DNA from: Nonomuraea zeae
GTDB lineage: Bacteria > Actinomycetota > Actinomycetes > Streptosporangiales > Streptosporangiaceae
NCBI RefSeq assembly: GCF_005889725.1
Contig: NZ_VCKX01000037.1
Location: 1 to 61,072, forward strand
Direction: 5' to 3'
Length of the DNA stretch: 61,072 nucleotides
In this document: one piece after another, positions 1 to 7,940 of the stretch
How the letters are laid out: every line of letters begins with the position of its first letter
Position numbering within the stretch: the first letter of the stretch is position 1
Made by a program: the position numbers and the translations under genes
The notes under the pieces: model-generated
What the model saw: only the letters and a program-made list of their open reading frames with translations
The model's database searches: none
What the model was told of the DNA's origin: nothing

Positions 1-19
1 AGATGTTTATAAGAGACAG
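1..19. other. Tn5/Nextera mosaic-end adapter residue at contig edge
   Basis: The first 19 bases match the 19-bp Tn5 mosaic end used in tagmentation libraries at 18 of 19 positions (base 7 is T instead of G). This is almost certainly untrimmed library adapter, not genomic DNA. It tells the reader that the window begins at an assembly end and that the gene running into it is cut. Confidence 0.9.
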
Positions 20-933
20 GTGTCGAGGAAGTACGCGCCCGCCGTGCCGCACTGGCCGGCCGCCGTGCCGGGGTCGACCGGCGTGCCGTGGCCCATGCCG
101 GCGATCCGGTAGTACCGCAGGGCGTCGGCGCCGTACGTCTCCAGCGTGGTCCCCGCGGGCAGGCTCTGCGTTCCCGACGGGGTCTGGGAGAGGCCCAGGA
201 CGTCGGTGAACTGGTCGCGCAGCTCGTCGCCGTTGGCCTTGTTGACCGTGTAGTCGGCCTGGCCGTGCCAGATCGCCACCTTCGGCCGCGGGCCCGTGTA
301 GCCGGAGTGGGCGGCCCGGACGAGCGCGCCCCAGGCGGCGGGGGTCTTGCTGACGGGGCCGTTCATGCAGGTGCTGGTGGAGGCGGGCGGGGAGCAGCGG
401 TAGGGAAGGCCGGCGACGATCGAGGCCGCATTGAACAGGTCAGGATATGTCGCGATCATTACCGCGGTCATCGCGCCGCCGGCCGACAGCCCGGTGATGG
501 AGACGCGGGCCGCGTCGAGGCCGTACGCGCCGGTGGCGTACGTGACCATCTGGGCGATGGACAGGGCCTCGCCCTGTCCGCGCTTGATGTCGCCTTCCTG
601 GAACCACTGGAAGCAGTTCGACGGCAGGGTGGTCGCCTCCGGGAAGATCAGCGCGAAGCCGTGCAGATCGGCGAACTTCCGCCAGCCGGAGTTGGTGTAG
701 TAGGCGTTGGCGCTCTGGGTGCAGCCGTGCAGGGCGACCACGGCGGGCGAGCCGGCCGGCAGGCCGTCGGGGACGTACACCCACATGTTGAGCGCGCCGG
801 GGTTCGAGCCGAACCCGGACACCTTCGTCAGGGTGGCGGCTTGGGACGGGTTCGCGACGCCGATCAGCGCCAGGGCGAGGATCAGCGCCGCCGAGAGGCC
901 GGTCAGGGTGCGGGCGAGAAGTGCGTGCATCAT
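7..933 (-). CDS. secreted PHB-depolymerase-family esterase, 3' end cut by contig edge
   Basis: Extracellular alpha/beta-hydrolase of the poly(3-hydroxybutyrate) depolymerase / LpqC-like esterase family, expected to cleave polyester or acyl-ester substrates outside the cell. Residues 1-32 form a signal peptide ending in QAA. The nucleophile is Ser150 in the GLSAG elbow, the likely acid is Asp227 (HGQAD) and the base His282 (GMGHG); HGCTQ near residue 69 is the oxyanion segment typical of the family. Residues up to about 304 are genomic. The last three residues and the TAA stop (bases 7-9) come from the adapter, and the stop exists only because adapter base 7 is T. Family members usually continue beyond this point. 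A GGAG sits 4 bases before the start. Confidence 0.85.
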   Translation of the reverse strand: MMHALLARTLTGLSAALILALALIGVANPSQAATLTKVSGFGSNPGALNMWVYVPDGLPAGSPAVVALHGCTQSANAYYTNSGWRKFADLHGFALIFPEATTLPSNCFQWFQEGDIKRGQGEALSIAQMVTYATGAYGLDAARVSITGLSAGGAMTAVMIATYPDLFNAASIVAGLPYRCSPPASTSTCMNGPVSKTPAAWGALVRAAHSGYTGPRPKVAIWHGQADYTVNKANGDELRDQFTDVLGLSQTPSGTQSLPAGTTLETYGADALRYYRIAGMGHGTPVDPGTAAGQCGTAGAYFLDTCLL

Positions 934-1116
934 CGGCTCCGGGGGGTTGGCACTTGCCCGTGACCGTACGTTTCACGGAAGGCACCGGATATGTGTCACA
1001 GCTCCGATTTCCGGCTGGTGAGCATGTGGAGCCGCACCATTCGCCACGCCCTCCTCCGGCCCGGGGATCCGCCCGCGTGGTTGAATCGGCACCCGCCTGA
1101 TGTCGAGGAGGAAACC

Positions 1117-1869
1117 ATGACGGTCGATCGCAAGCGCAGCGTGGTGTTCGGTGAGGCAGTGGAGGAGTATGAGGCGGCCAGGCCGGGTTACCCCGACCGC
1201 CTTGTCACGGAGGTGCTGGAGTACGCCCCGGACGGACCGGTGCTGGAGGTGGGGGCGGGGACGGGCAAGGCGACGGCCGGGTTCGCCGCCCATGGCGTGG
1301 ATCTGACCTGCGTCGAGCCGGATCCCCGGATGGCCGCCGCGCTGACGCGGAGGTGCCCGCAGGCCAAGGTCGAGATCGGGATTTTCGAGGACTACGTCCC
1401 CGACAAGGCATTCGCCCTGCTGTACTCCGCGCAGGCCTGGCACTGGGTGGACCGGGACCGGCGCTGGGACCTGGCCCACGCGGCCCTGGCACCGTCGGGA
1501 GCGGTGGCGGTCTTCTGGAACCTGTACGGCGTCACCGACCCGGACCTGCGGGCCGCCCTCGCCGCGGTGGACCGGCGTTACGGGGTGACCACGTCCAGCC
1601 TGCACCTGGACCACTCGGACCGGGCCGAGGTGGTGGAGCACGAGCTCGCGGACGACCCGCGCTTCACCGATCTGGACTATCGCCACTACGCGCACGCCGA
1701 CCGGTACTCGGCCGGGCGCTATCTGGACCTGGTCAGGTCCATTTCCGCGTACCGGATCCTGGACGCGGAGTCGCGCGAGCGGCTGCTGCGGGAGATCGGC
1801 GCTCTGCTGGGGGACGAGGTGGACATGACCCTCACCACCGACCTCTTCCTCGGTCGCCGGGCGGATTAG
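1117..1869 (+). CDS. class I SAM-dependent methyltransferase
   Basis: A 250-residue methyltransferase acting on an unknown small molecule. The start at 1117 is preceded by a GAGGAGG ribosome site 7 bases upstream, so the longer frame opening at 991 is not used. The SAM-binding motif I reads LEVGAGTGKAT near residue 46 and is followed by an acidic residue at the end of the second strand (CVEPDP). The SAQAWHWVD segment near residue 105 is typical of the UbiE-like type 11 group often called trans-aconitate methyltransferase-like. It stands alone, convergent with the next gene across a repeat-rich spacer. Substrate cannot be told from sequence. Confidence 0.85.
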   Translation: MTVDRKRSVVFGEAVEEYEAARPGYPDRLVTEVLEYAPDGPVLEVGAGTGKATAGFAAHGVDLTCVEPDPRMAAALTRRCPQAKVEIGIFEDYVPDKAFALLYSAQAWHWVDRDRRWDLAHAALAPSGAVAVFWNLYGVTDPDLRAALAAVDRRYGVTTSSLHLDHSDRAEVVEHELADDPRFTDLDYRHYAHADRYSAGRYLDLVRSISAYRILDAESRERLLREIGALLGDEVDMTLTTDLFLGRRAD

Positions 1870-1975
1870 CCTGCGGGGCTGGGCGGCCCCGTACGGGCCG
1901 GCGCCCTTGGAAGTGGCCCGCCTGGGTCGGCGATCACTTGGAACAGGACAGACCGGGCTCCGGGACCTTGGCCCG

Positions 1976-2090
1976 ACCCCGGGCCTTGACGAACCCCCGG
2001 AGGCATAGCCGAACCCTCGGGCCTTGACCGGACCCTCGCCCTCGGGCCTTGACCGGACCCTCGCTCTCGAGACTTGACCGGACCTCAGCC
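1976..2090. repeat. 25-bp tandem repeat in convergent spacer
   Basis: Three head-to-tail 25-bp units start at 2016, 2041 and 2066, each built on CTCGGGCCTTGACCGGACC with small changes. A more decayed unit precedes them from about 1976. It lies between the ends of two convergent genes. No hairpin or coding function is apparent. Confidence 0.75.
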
Positions 2091-2104
2091 GGCCCTGGCT
2101 CGTC

Positions 2105-2941
2105 TCAGGGGATGTGGGCCACCACGCCGAAGTTGCCCGATGAGCTGGGCTCGTCGGCACAGGCGGGGTCATTCTCGTCAGGACGCCACTCCGGCACCCA
2201 CACCAGCCCGGGCTCGACCAGGTCGAGGCCGTCCAGCAGGGCTTCCACCTCGTCCTTCGACCGGATCGCCAGACCGGGCAGCGTCATGGCGAGCACGCCG
2301 CTGACGGCGGGCAGCAGCTCCGCAGGGATGCCGTCGAACGTGGTGTGCAACAGGCTGAGGAAGCTCCCGCGCGGCGCCGCGTGACGGAGTCGCTTGATCA
2401 CATAGTGGGCGTACTCGTCGTCGTCCAGGCTGTGGGTCGACAGGAGCAGCACGGCGAGAGGGCTCTCCCAGTCGAGGAACGTCTGGACGACGCGGTCACC
2501 GAGGATCTCGTCGATCTCGCGTACGTCGCCGTCCACCACGCGCACCATGGGGGTGAAGGGCTCGATGGTGGCCTGCGCCATTGTTACCGCCATCGGGTCG
2601 TTCTCCACGTACAGGACGCGTAGGGCTGGGCTGGAGGAGGTTTGCCGGGCTATGTCGTGCAGCCGGCGGCCGGCCGACAGGCCGCAGGAGACGCCGCCTC
2701 CCACGATCATGAACTGCGCCACGCCCTCTGCGGCGGCGAGGTGACGTACGACCCGGGACAAATACTGCAGCACGGCTCGGGCCGCGGTCGTGATGGCGGG
2801 AGCCGCTTGATCGAAATGACGCACCATGTCCTTGTCGGCGAGGAAGTTGTTCTTCCCGCCCGCCGCAGCGTCGAGTATCCGGGTGATCCTGGCTTGCGTG
2901 GTATCAAGCTTGGCCAGGTTTCGGACAGCACGCTGGCGCAT
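2105..2941 (-). CDS. DUF574-family (Methyltransf_19) SAM-dependent methyltransferase
   Basis: A 278-residue protein of the S-adenosylmethionine methyltransferase group formerly called DUF574, expanded in actinomycetes and of mostly unknown substrate. The N-terminal AGGKNNFLADKD segment (residues 27-38) corresponds to the family signature near the SAM pocket. A glycine-rich strand-loop follows near residue 80 (IVGGGVSCG), then VLYVENDPMAV near 110 with the ribose-binding acidic residue. An AAAGGGG-like purine run about 9 bases upstream supports the start. A possible promoter upstream on the minus strand is TTGTCA at 3041-3046 with ACATAT at 3017-3022. The closing SSSGNFGVVAHIP is also typical of the family. 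Confidence 0.85.
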   Translation of the reverse strand: MRQRAVRNLAKLDTTQARITRILDAAAGGKNNFLADKDMVRHFDQAAPAITTAARAVLQYLSRVVRHLAAAEGVAQFMIVGGGVSCGLSAGRRLHDIARQTSSSPALRVLYVENDPMAVTMAQATIEPFTPMVRVVDGDVREIDEILGDRVVQTFLDWESPLAVLLLSTHSLDDDEYAHYVIKRLRHAAPRGSFLSLLHTTFDGIPAELLPAVSGVLAMTLPGLAIRSKDEVEALLDGLDLVEPGLVWVPEWRPDENDPACADEPSSSGNFGVVAHIP

Positions 2942-3535
2942 GAGCGTTGCCCCTTTCCCTCGCCGCCACCTTTTTCCGGTAAGCGATCAATGGACTTCAC
3001 TCGACGGACTCGAACCATATGTTCCAACAATTCCAGACAATGACAAGCGATAGACCGGTTACTTCGGGAAATGTTTGTTTCCTAATTCTCCTGAACGAGC
3101 GGCAGAATCACCGCCATATCGACTCTGACCTGCCGATTCGCACTATCCAGCAAGATCCGGCGTGGCGCGGAACCGGGGCGGGACGGTCGGCCGATTGCGC
3201 CGATCCCGCCGAATCTTGAGTGAGTGGACGGACCGAGGGAGCGACAGGGCCGGGTGTGACTTGTGATCATTGCCGTGGCATCCGTAATGAACCGATACTC
3301 GCCGGAAAGGCGGGCGGCGAGCGATGCCGTACACAATCAGAATGATCACTTCGCCGTGGGTCCGAATATCGGCGCGGGAGACATGATCGACCCCATTCGC
3401 GCACGCGACGCGCCCTTCTCGAGTGATCGCACCTGCGCCACCCCTCGGCTGGATTCTGTCGGTGCCATCCGGCAGGGTGCTGCCTTGAGGATCAGCGACC
3501 CTACGGCCCTCGGACAGATCGAAGGAACGACCTGC
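2942..3535. other. 594-bp intergenic region with two weak divergent promoters
   Basis: Noticeably AT-richer than its surroundings. Leftward, TTGTCA (3041-3046) and ACATAT (3017-3022) could serve the DUF574 gene. Rightward, TTGCCG (3270-3275) with GATACT (3294-3299) and an 18-bp spacer could serve the DUF4132 gene, giving a leader of about 230 nt. Frames open through parts of it, but codon use and composition do not look coding and no domain is recognisable. Confidence 0.4.
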
Positions 3536-6427
3536 ATGCAGCTCTCCCCCACCGCCCGGCACCTCCACCGCCATCTGACCGACCCGGAGGCCGGTTACCC
3601 GGACTCGTGGCCCGACGGTTCCCAGCTGACGGCGGTTGATCTGGGTCACCTGCTGCCCCTCGCCTACCGGGTCACGGGCAGCGGCCCGGCCTTCTCGATG
3701 CGGGTCGTCGTCGAGGACGAGGTCAAGCAGCGGCAACCGTCCTTCACCCGGGAGTCGTGCCTGGCCCTGTACGAAGCGCTGGTCGACGGCCTCGACAGGC
3801 GTGGCTGGGCCGACCTGTGCCTGGCGGCGGCCGCGCTGCTGCGCTGCCCCGGGGGCGCGCCACTGGCCGAGCTGGCCGGGGCTGCGCGCACGCTGACCGA
3901 GTTCATGGTCAGGAAGAACCGGATCCAGGAGCCGTACGCGCTGCTGACCGTGGCCGGAGTCGCCGGGATGGTCGAGCCCGGTACGCGCGCCGGGGTCGGT
4001 GAACACGCCGGGATCGATGCGAGCGCCGAGATCGGCGGGAGGGCCGGGGTTGATGCGAGCGCTGGAGCCACTGAACGCGCCGCGGCCGATGGGGACCACC
4101 CTGGGGTTGGCGAAAGCGCTGAGGTCAGCGAGGGCAAGGGCGCGGTGGTTCGTGAGGACGCCAGAGACGATGGGACAGCCGAGCACTCCAGGACCGACAC
4201 CGTGACGGAAGCCATGGCCGACACGGCGGCCGACACGACGACCAACACGGCGACCAACGCCATCATCGACGCCGTGGTGGCGGCCATGGGGCTGTCGGCG
4301 GCGGAGGGCGCGCAGCCACTGGCGGCCGCTGAGCTCGATCTCCTCATGACCCTGGAGCCGACGGAAAGGGCGCTCCTGGCCGAGGTCGCGCAACGGACGT
4401 ATGGGGCGCCGCCCGAGCTCTCCGACGTGTGGGAACGGCTGGCCGCCATGCCGGCGTGCGCGAGCTTCGCCCGCTCAACCCTGGAGGCCGCCGCGGCCAG
4501 GCTGGCGGCGATCCACGCACGCGAGCTCCCCTATCGGGCCGACAAGGCGTTCGGACCGGCCGAGACGGCGACGATCGGACGGGCGGCGCGGCTGGCGCTG
4601 GCCTGCGACGAGCCGTGGCTACCCGAGCTGCTCAGCACGATGCTGGCCCACGTCGCGGTCGCGCCGACGGCGGCCAAGACGCTGCCCTCACAAGCACTGC
4701 TGTACGAGATCGCGCGCGCCGCCGAGCAGTTCCCGACACCGGAAGCGGTCACGGCCTTGCGCACGGCACGCACGATGACGCGGCACGCCGGGGTGGTCAA
4801 GCAGCTCGACCGCATGATCAAGCGCATCGAGCCGGGCCTGGCGGACCGCGTCGAGGTGGCGTTCCGGATGCCGGACCTGGGATTCGAGCCCGGCGGGCGG
4901 CTTGAGGTGCAGCTGGGCGAACACCGGGCTGTCATCTCGGCAGGCGAACGGGGCGAGTTCGAGCTGAGCTGGTGGCAGGAGGAGCGGCGGCTCAAGAGCG
5001 TGCCCGCTGCGGTGCGCAAGGAGCATCCCGACGAGGTCAAGCGGCTGCGAGAGCTCGTGAAGCAGGTGCAGCGGCAGGTGAAGACGCTGGTCAGGGCCCT
5101 GGAGGCGGGGTTCGCGGGCGAGGCGGCGCTCCCGTACGGGATGTGGCGGCGGCAGATCGGCGGCCATCCGATCGCCGCCTCGGTGGCGGGACGCCTGATC
5201 TGGGAGGCGGAGGTCGCGCCCGGGGAATGGCGAGCCGCGCTCGGAGGCTTCGACGCACTCGACACGCAGGCTGAGATCATCAGCCGCCCCATCACCTCCG
5301 GCACACCCAGCGAAACGAGCGCGTCCGACGACGGCCGTACATCCGGACGAGCAAGTGCCCCCGGCAATGGCCGCACACTCGGCAGAGCGAGCGAGTCCGG
5401 TGACAGCCCTGCACCCGGTGAAGCAAGCACGCCCGACCTAGAGGGCGAGCCCAGTGACAGCCGGACGCCCGACTGCGGCACGACCAGCGGCAACGGCACG
5501 GTTGATGGGCTGGCGGACGGGCTGGGCGATGGGATGGCGGGTGTGCGGGTGCGGTTGTGGCATCCGGCTCGGGCTACGCAGCGGGAGGTGGCTCACTGGC
5601 GGGAGGCCGTGGCCGAGGGACGGATACGGCAGCCGTTCAAGCAGGCGTTCCGCGAGGTCTATCCGCTGACACCGGCGGAGGAGGCGACCGGCACCTACTC
5701 CAACCGCTTCGCCGCCCACATCGTGGACTACCGGCGGCTGTACGCGATGTTCAAGCAGCGCGGGTGGCAGACCGCGATGCTCGGCCCCTGGGACGGCGGC
5801 AGCACGGGCGAGGCGACGAAGGCGCTGGCCGAGGGCTCGTGGCGGGCCTCGTTCCACCACGATTACGTCCACGACGGTCCAGGCGAGTACGCCTCCACCG
5901 ACCAGGTGCGCTTCCACCGGCGGGTGGACGGCGACTGGCAGGAGGCGCCGCTGGCCGAGGTGCCCACGCTGGTGTTCAGCGAGGCCATGCGGGACGTGGA
6001 CCTGTTCGTGGCGGTGACCTCGATCGCGGCCGATCCCGAGTGGGCCGATCGCGGTGACGACCGCCATCTCGGCTACTGGCGCGAGACGTCCTTCGGCGCG
6101 TTGCCGCCCTCAGGCGAGGTACGCCGCGACGCGCTGGCCCGTCTCCTCCCGCGCATGGCCATCGCCGGCCGTTGCACTCTCACCGATCGCCACCTCGTCG
6201 TCCGCGGCGATCTGCGCACCTACCGCATCCACTTGGGCAGTGCCAACATCCTCATGGATCCCGGCGACGTCTACCTCTGCATCGTGCCCGCACACGGCCA
6301 GGACACCGGGCTGTTCCTGCCCTTCGAGGAGGACGGCCGCCTCGCGCTCATCCTCAGCAAGGCTCTGCTCCTGGCCGGGGACAGCCGGATCACCGATGAG
6401 AGCATCGTCAGGCAGATCAAGGGGTGA
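3536..6427 (+). CDS. DUF4132 domain protein with two repetitive in-frame insertions
   Basis: A 963-residue protein of unknown function whose C-terminal third, from about residue 690, is the DUF4132 domain: TYSNRFAAHIVDYRRLYAMF, the WQTAMLGPWDGG segment, and a closing LGSANILMDPGDVYLCIVP. No signal peptide or membrane helix is seen, so it should be cytoplasmic. I chose the ATG at 3536 because GAAGGA lies about 10 bases upstream; the open frame extends to 3263 but the extra 91 residues look non-coding. Two tracts interrupt it: residues about 148-242, rich in Ala/Gly/Asp/Thr, and 594-653, a 12-residue repeat. Both look like spacers between folded parts. DUF4132 proteins often carry WGR-type N-termini elsewhere; none is seen here. 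Confidence 0.8.
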   Translation: MQLSPTARHLHRHLTDPEAGYPDSWPDGSQLTAVDLGHLLPLAYRVTGSGPAFSMRVVVEDEVKQRQPSFTRESCLALYEALVDGLDRRGWADLCLAAAALLRCPGGAPLAELAGAARTLTEFMVRKNRIQEPYALLTVAGVAGMVEPGTRAGVGEHAGIDASAEIGGRAGVDASAGATERAAADGDHPGVGESAEVSEGKGAVVREDARDDGTAEHSRTDTVTEAMADTAADTTTNTATNAIIDAVVAAMGLSAAEGAQPLAAAELDLLMTLEPTERALLAEVAQRTYGAPPELSDVWERLAAMPACASFARSTLEAAAARLAAIHARELPYRADKAFGPAETATIGRAARLALACDEPWLPELLSTMLAHVAVAPTAAKTLPSQALLYEIARAAEQFPTPEAVTALRTARTMTRHAGVVKQLDRMIKRIEPGLADRVEVAFRMPDLGFEPGGRLEVQLGEHRAVISAGERGEFELSWWQEERRLKSVPAAVRKEHPDEVKRLRELVKQVQRQVKTLVRALEAGFAGEAALPYGMWRRQIGGHPIAASVAGRLIWEAEVAPGEWRAALGGFDALDTQAEIISRPITSGTPSETSASDDGRTSGRASAPGNGRTLGRASESGDSPAPGEASTPDLEGEPSDSRTPDCGTTSGNGTVDGLADGLGDGMAGVRVRLWHPARATQREVAHWREAVAEGRIRQPFKQAFREVYPLTPAEEATGTYSNRFAAHIVDYRRLYAMFKQRGWQTAMLGPWDGGSTGEATKALAEGSWRASFHHDYVHDGPGEYASTDQVRFHRRVDGDWQEAPLAEVPTLVFSEAMRDVDLFVAVTSIAADPEWADRGDDRHLGYWRETSFGALPPSGEVRRDALARLLPRMAIAGRCTLTDRHLVVRGDLRTYRIHLGSANILMDPGDVYLCIVPAHGQDTGLFLPFEEDGRLALILSKALLLAGDSRITDESIVRQIKG
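5318..5497 (+). repeat. in-frame 36-bp (12-residue) repeat inside DUF4132 gene
   Basis: Five consecutive 36-bp units starting at 5318, 5354, 5390, 5426 and 5462 encode 12-residue repeats, the first two SASDDGRTSGRA and SAPGNGRTLGRA, decaying towards the third to fifth. The period is a multiple of three, so the reading frame survives. This resembles a minisatellite expansion tolerated in a flexible linker. Confidence 0.8.
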
Positions 6428-6465
6428 GGTCACCAGTCACCTGCCGACTCGCCCTCTGGGCGCTT

Positions 6466-6669
6466 CTCCCGAGCCCCTGCCTCTCCGCGTACGACCCTCC
6501 CGAGCCCCTGCCTCTCCGCGTCCGGCTCCTGGGCCCGCACCCCCTACGTACGGCTCTCCAGGGCCCGCGCCCCCGCGTACGGCACTCCCGGGCCCTTGCC
6601 TCTCCGCGTACGGCTCTCCAGTGCCCGCGCCCCTGCGTACGCTCTCCTGGGCCCCGCCTCTGCGCACGG
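6466..6669. repeat. 28-31 bp degenerate tandem repeat, seven units
   Basis: Seven consecutive units of 28-31 bp begin near 6466, 6496, 6526, 6554, 6583, 6614 and 6642. Each has a CTCC-(C/A)GGGCCC half followed by a pyrimidine-rich stretch and CCGCGTACGG. The sequence varies throughout each unit, so there are no constant repeats with unique spacers and this is not a CRISPR array. It occupies part of the 701-bp gene-free stretch 6428-7128; the 6670-6776 segment holds nothing I recognise. Confidence 0.8.
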
Positions 6670-6776
6670 CTCTCTTAGGCGCGCTACTGCGAAGGCCGGG
6701 GCGCCCCGACGCGGTGCCCGGCATCCGGGGGCGCGTGCCCAGGAGAGCCGTCGGTGGCGACGCGTGGCCGGAAGAG

Positions 6777-6936
6777 TGCCCGGTGCCCACGAGGGCCTGT
6801 CACGGCCTGCCCCTACCGGCAAGGGCATACAGCGGGAGTGTGCCCGGTGCCCCACGAGGGCCCGTTACGGCCTGCGCCCCCTACCCGAAGAGGCAGCAGC
6901 GGGTGTGCCCGGTGTCCGTGAGGGCCCGTCCCGGGG
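6777..6936. repeat. 64-65 bp tandem repeat, 2.5 units
   Basis: Units at 6777-6840 and 6841-6905, and a partial one at 6906-6936, each begin TGCCCGGTG and continue with CACGAGGGCC and ACGGCCTGC. It is a second repeat family in the same gene-free spacer as the 30-bp array. No coding potential or terminator is evident. Confidence 0.75.
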
Positions 6937-7128
6937 CTAAATGTGGCGACGTGTCCCCGAGAGCCGGCGTGCGCGGGGCGCGCCCAGGGGCCGGTGTGGG
7001 CGGGGTTACCTGCACGGGGGCCGCTGATCGTGACATGCTGAAGGTGCCCCCGTTCGCGGCCATGTCCCGGCTGCGACCTGAGGCCCACCCAGAGCCACCC
7101 CAGCCATGACAGGAAAACGAGGCAAGCG

Positions 7129-7338
7129 GTGAAAGCATGGATCCTTCTCGCCCTCGGCCTGCTCCTGGTCGTGGCCGGCGCCGTATGGACGCTCCAAGGG
7201 CTGGGCATCGTCGGCGGCAGCGTCATGAGCGGTGACACCACTTGGGCGATCATCGGGCCCATCGTTCTCATCGTCGGGCTGGTGCTCGGTTTCGCCGGGC
7301 TTCGCGGGCGAAGAAACCCGTCCGACAGGCCCCGTTGA
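7129..7338 (+). CDS. small two-helix membrane protein
   Basis: A 69-residue hydrophobic protein. Helix 1 spans about residues 4-24 (WILLALGLLLVVAGAVWTLQ) and helix 2 about 38-58 (TWAIIGPIVLIVGLVLGFAG), with a basic C-terminus (RGRRN) that should face the cytoplasm. The WTLQGLG motif after helix 1 is shared by many short uncharacterised actinobacterial membrane proteins. The GTG at 7129 is preceded by GAGG at 7119-7122. Function unknown. It follows a long repeat-filled spacer and so probably has its own promoter. Confidence 0.75.
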   Translation: MKAWILLALGLLLVVAGAVWTLQGLGIVGGSVMSGDTTWAIIGPIVLIVGLVLGFAGLRGRRNPSDRPR

Positions 7339-7405
7339 CCGCGGCTGCGCCCTATGTGTGGCGATGATTCAACCGCGACGTCGAGAAATCGGCCGCGGAA
7401 CAGCG

Positions 7406-7411
7406 CATACT
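7406..7411 (+). promoter_or_regulatory. -10 element of a probable leaderless promoter
   Basis: CATACT ends six bases before the ATG at 7418, so transcription would begin at or next to the start codon. No ribosome-binding site is present upstream, which fits leaderless translation. Confidence 0.45.
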
Positions 7412-7417
7412 GTGTAA

Positions 7418-7648
7418 ATGAGGCCGAAACGAGTCGCCACCCGGCAGCGCTTGCCCGGAAGTCCGTTCAACGTACCTGAGGTGCCCCTCCCGCCTGCCGA
7501 GCACTTCGCGCTCCAGGACAGGGTGACCCATGACAAATACGGCCTCGGCTCGGTGATCGGTGTCGAGGAGGGCATCGCAGTCCTCGTGGATTTCGGCGCC
7601 GAAGTGCATCGCATCACCGCTCCGTACGTCAAGCTGTTCAAACTCTGA
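7418..7648 (+). CDS. stand-alone UvrD/PcrA-C-terminal Tudor-like domain protein
   Basis: A 76-residue protein. Residues 32-76 (starting DRVTHDKYGLGSVIGVE) resemble the small Tudor/SH3-like barrel at the C-terminus of UvrD/PcrA helicases, which contacts RNA polymerase in those proteins. Here it is an independent polypeptide with a short proline-rich N-terminal arm and no helicase nearby. Such free-standing copies occur in actinomycetes; their role is not established, and an effect on transcription or repair through RNA polymerase is only inference. Probably leaderless, and ends just before a strong hairpin. Confidence 0.65.
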   Translation: MRPKRVATRQRLPGSPFNVPEVPLPPAEHFALQDRVTHDKYGLGSVIGVEEGIAVLVDFGAEVHRITAPYVKLFKL

Positions 7649-7658
7649 TCCAAGATTG

Positions 7659-7700
7659 CGTGGTTCCCGGGCGGCCTCCGAACCCGGCCCGGGAGCCACG
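7659..7700 (+). terminator. hairpin terminator after the Tudor-like gene
   Basis: Arms 7659-7672 and 7687-7700 (CGTGGTTCCCGGGC and GCCCGGGAGCCACG) pair over 14 positions with one G-T wobble around a 14-nt loop, 10 bases after the stop. No U-run follows, as is common in actinomycetes. The rest of 7701-7940 shows nothing I recognise. Confidence 0.7.
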
Positions 7701-7940
7701 ATGATCAGCTTGAGGTAGGAGACATCCGTCACACTCGGTGCCGGTGACTCAGCCGGGATCCCGTTTTCCAAAAACCGGTGCCGCACGATCGAGCGTCCCC
7801 GATCGGCAAGCCCAGATCAGGGTGAGCAACGCGACGGTCGTTCCGGACAGGCAACCCCGAGTCCGGCATCCTCTGCGGTGAGGGCGATCCCGCTGTCGGC
7901 ACGGGCTCGGACGGCAGCAGGGCGCGATCGACGCCCGCCA

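Noticed and set aside
1..19. Native Tn5-like transposon end
   Set aside because: Sits exactly at the sequence edge and matches the library adapter; no transposase gene follows.
3263..3535. 91-residue N-terminal extension of the DUF4132 protein
   Set aside because: AT-richer sequence without coding character; a ribosome site supports 3536.
6466..6669. Regular 28-31 bp spacing resembling a CRISPR array
   Set aside because: No constant repeat with variable spacers; every unit varies along its whole length and no cas gene is present.
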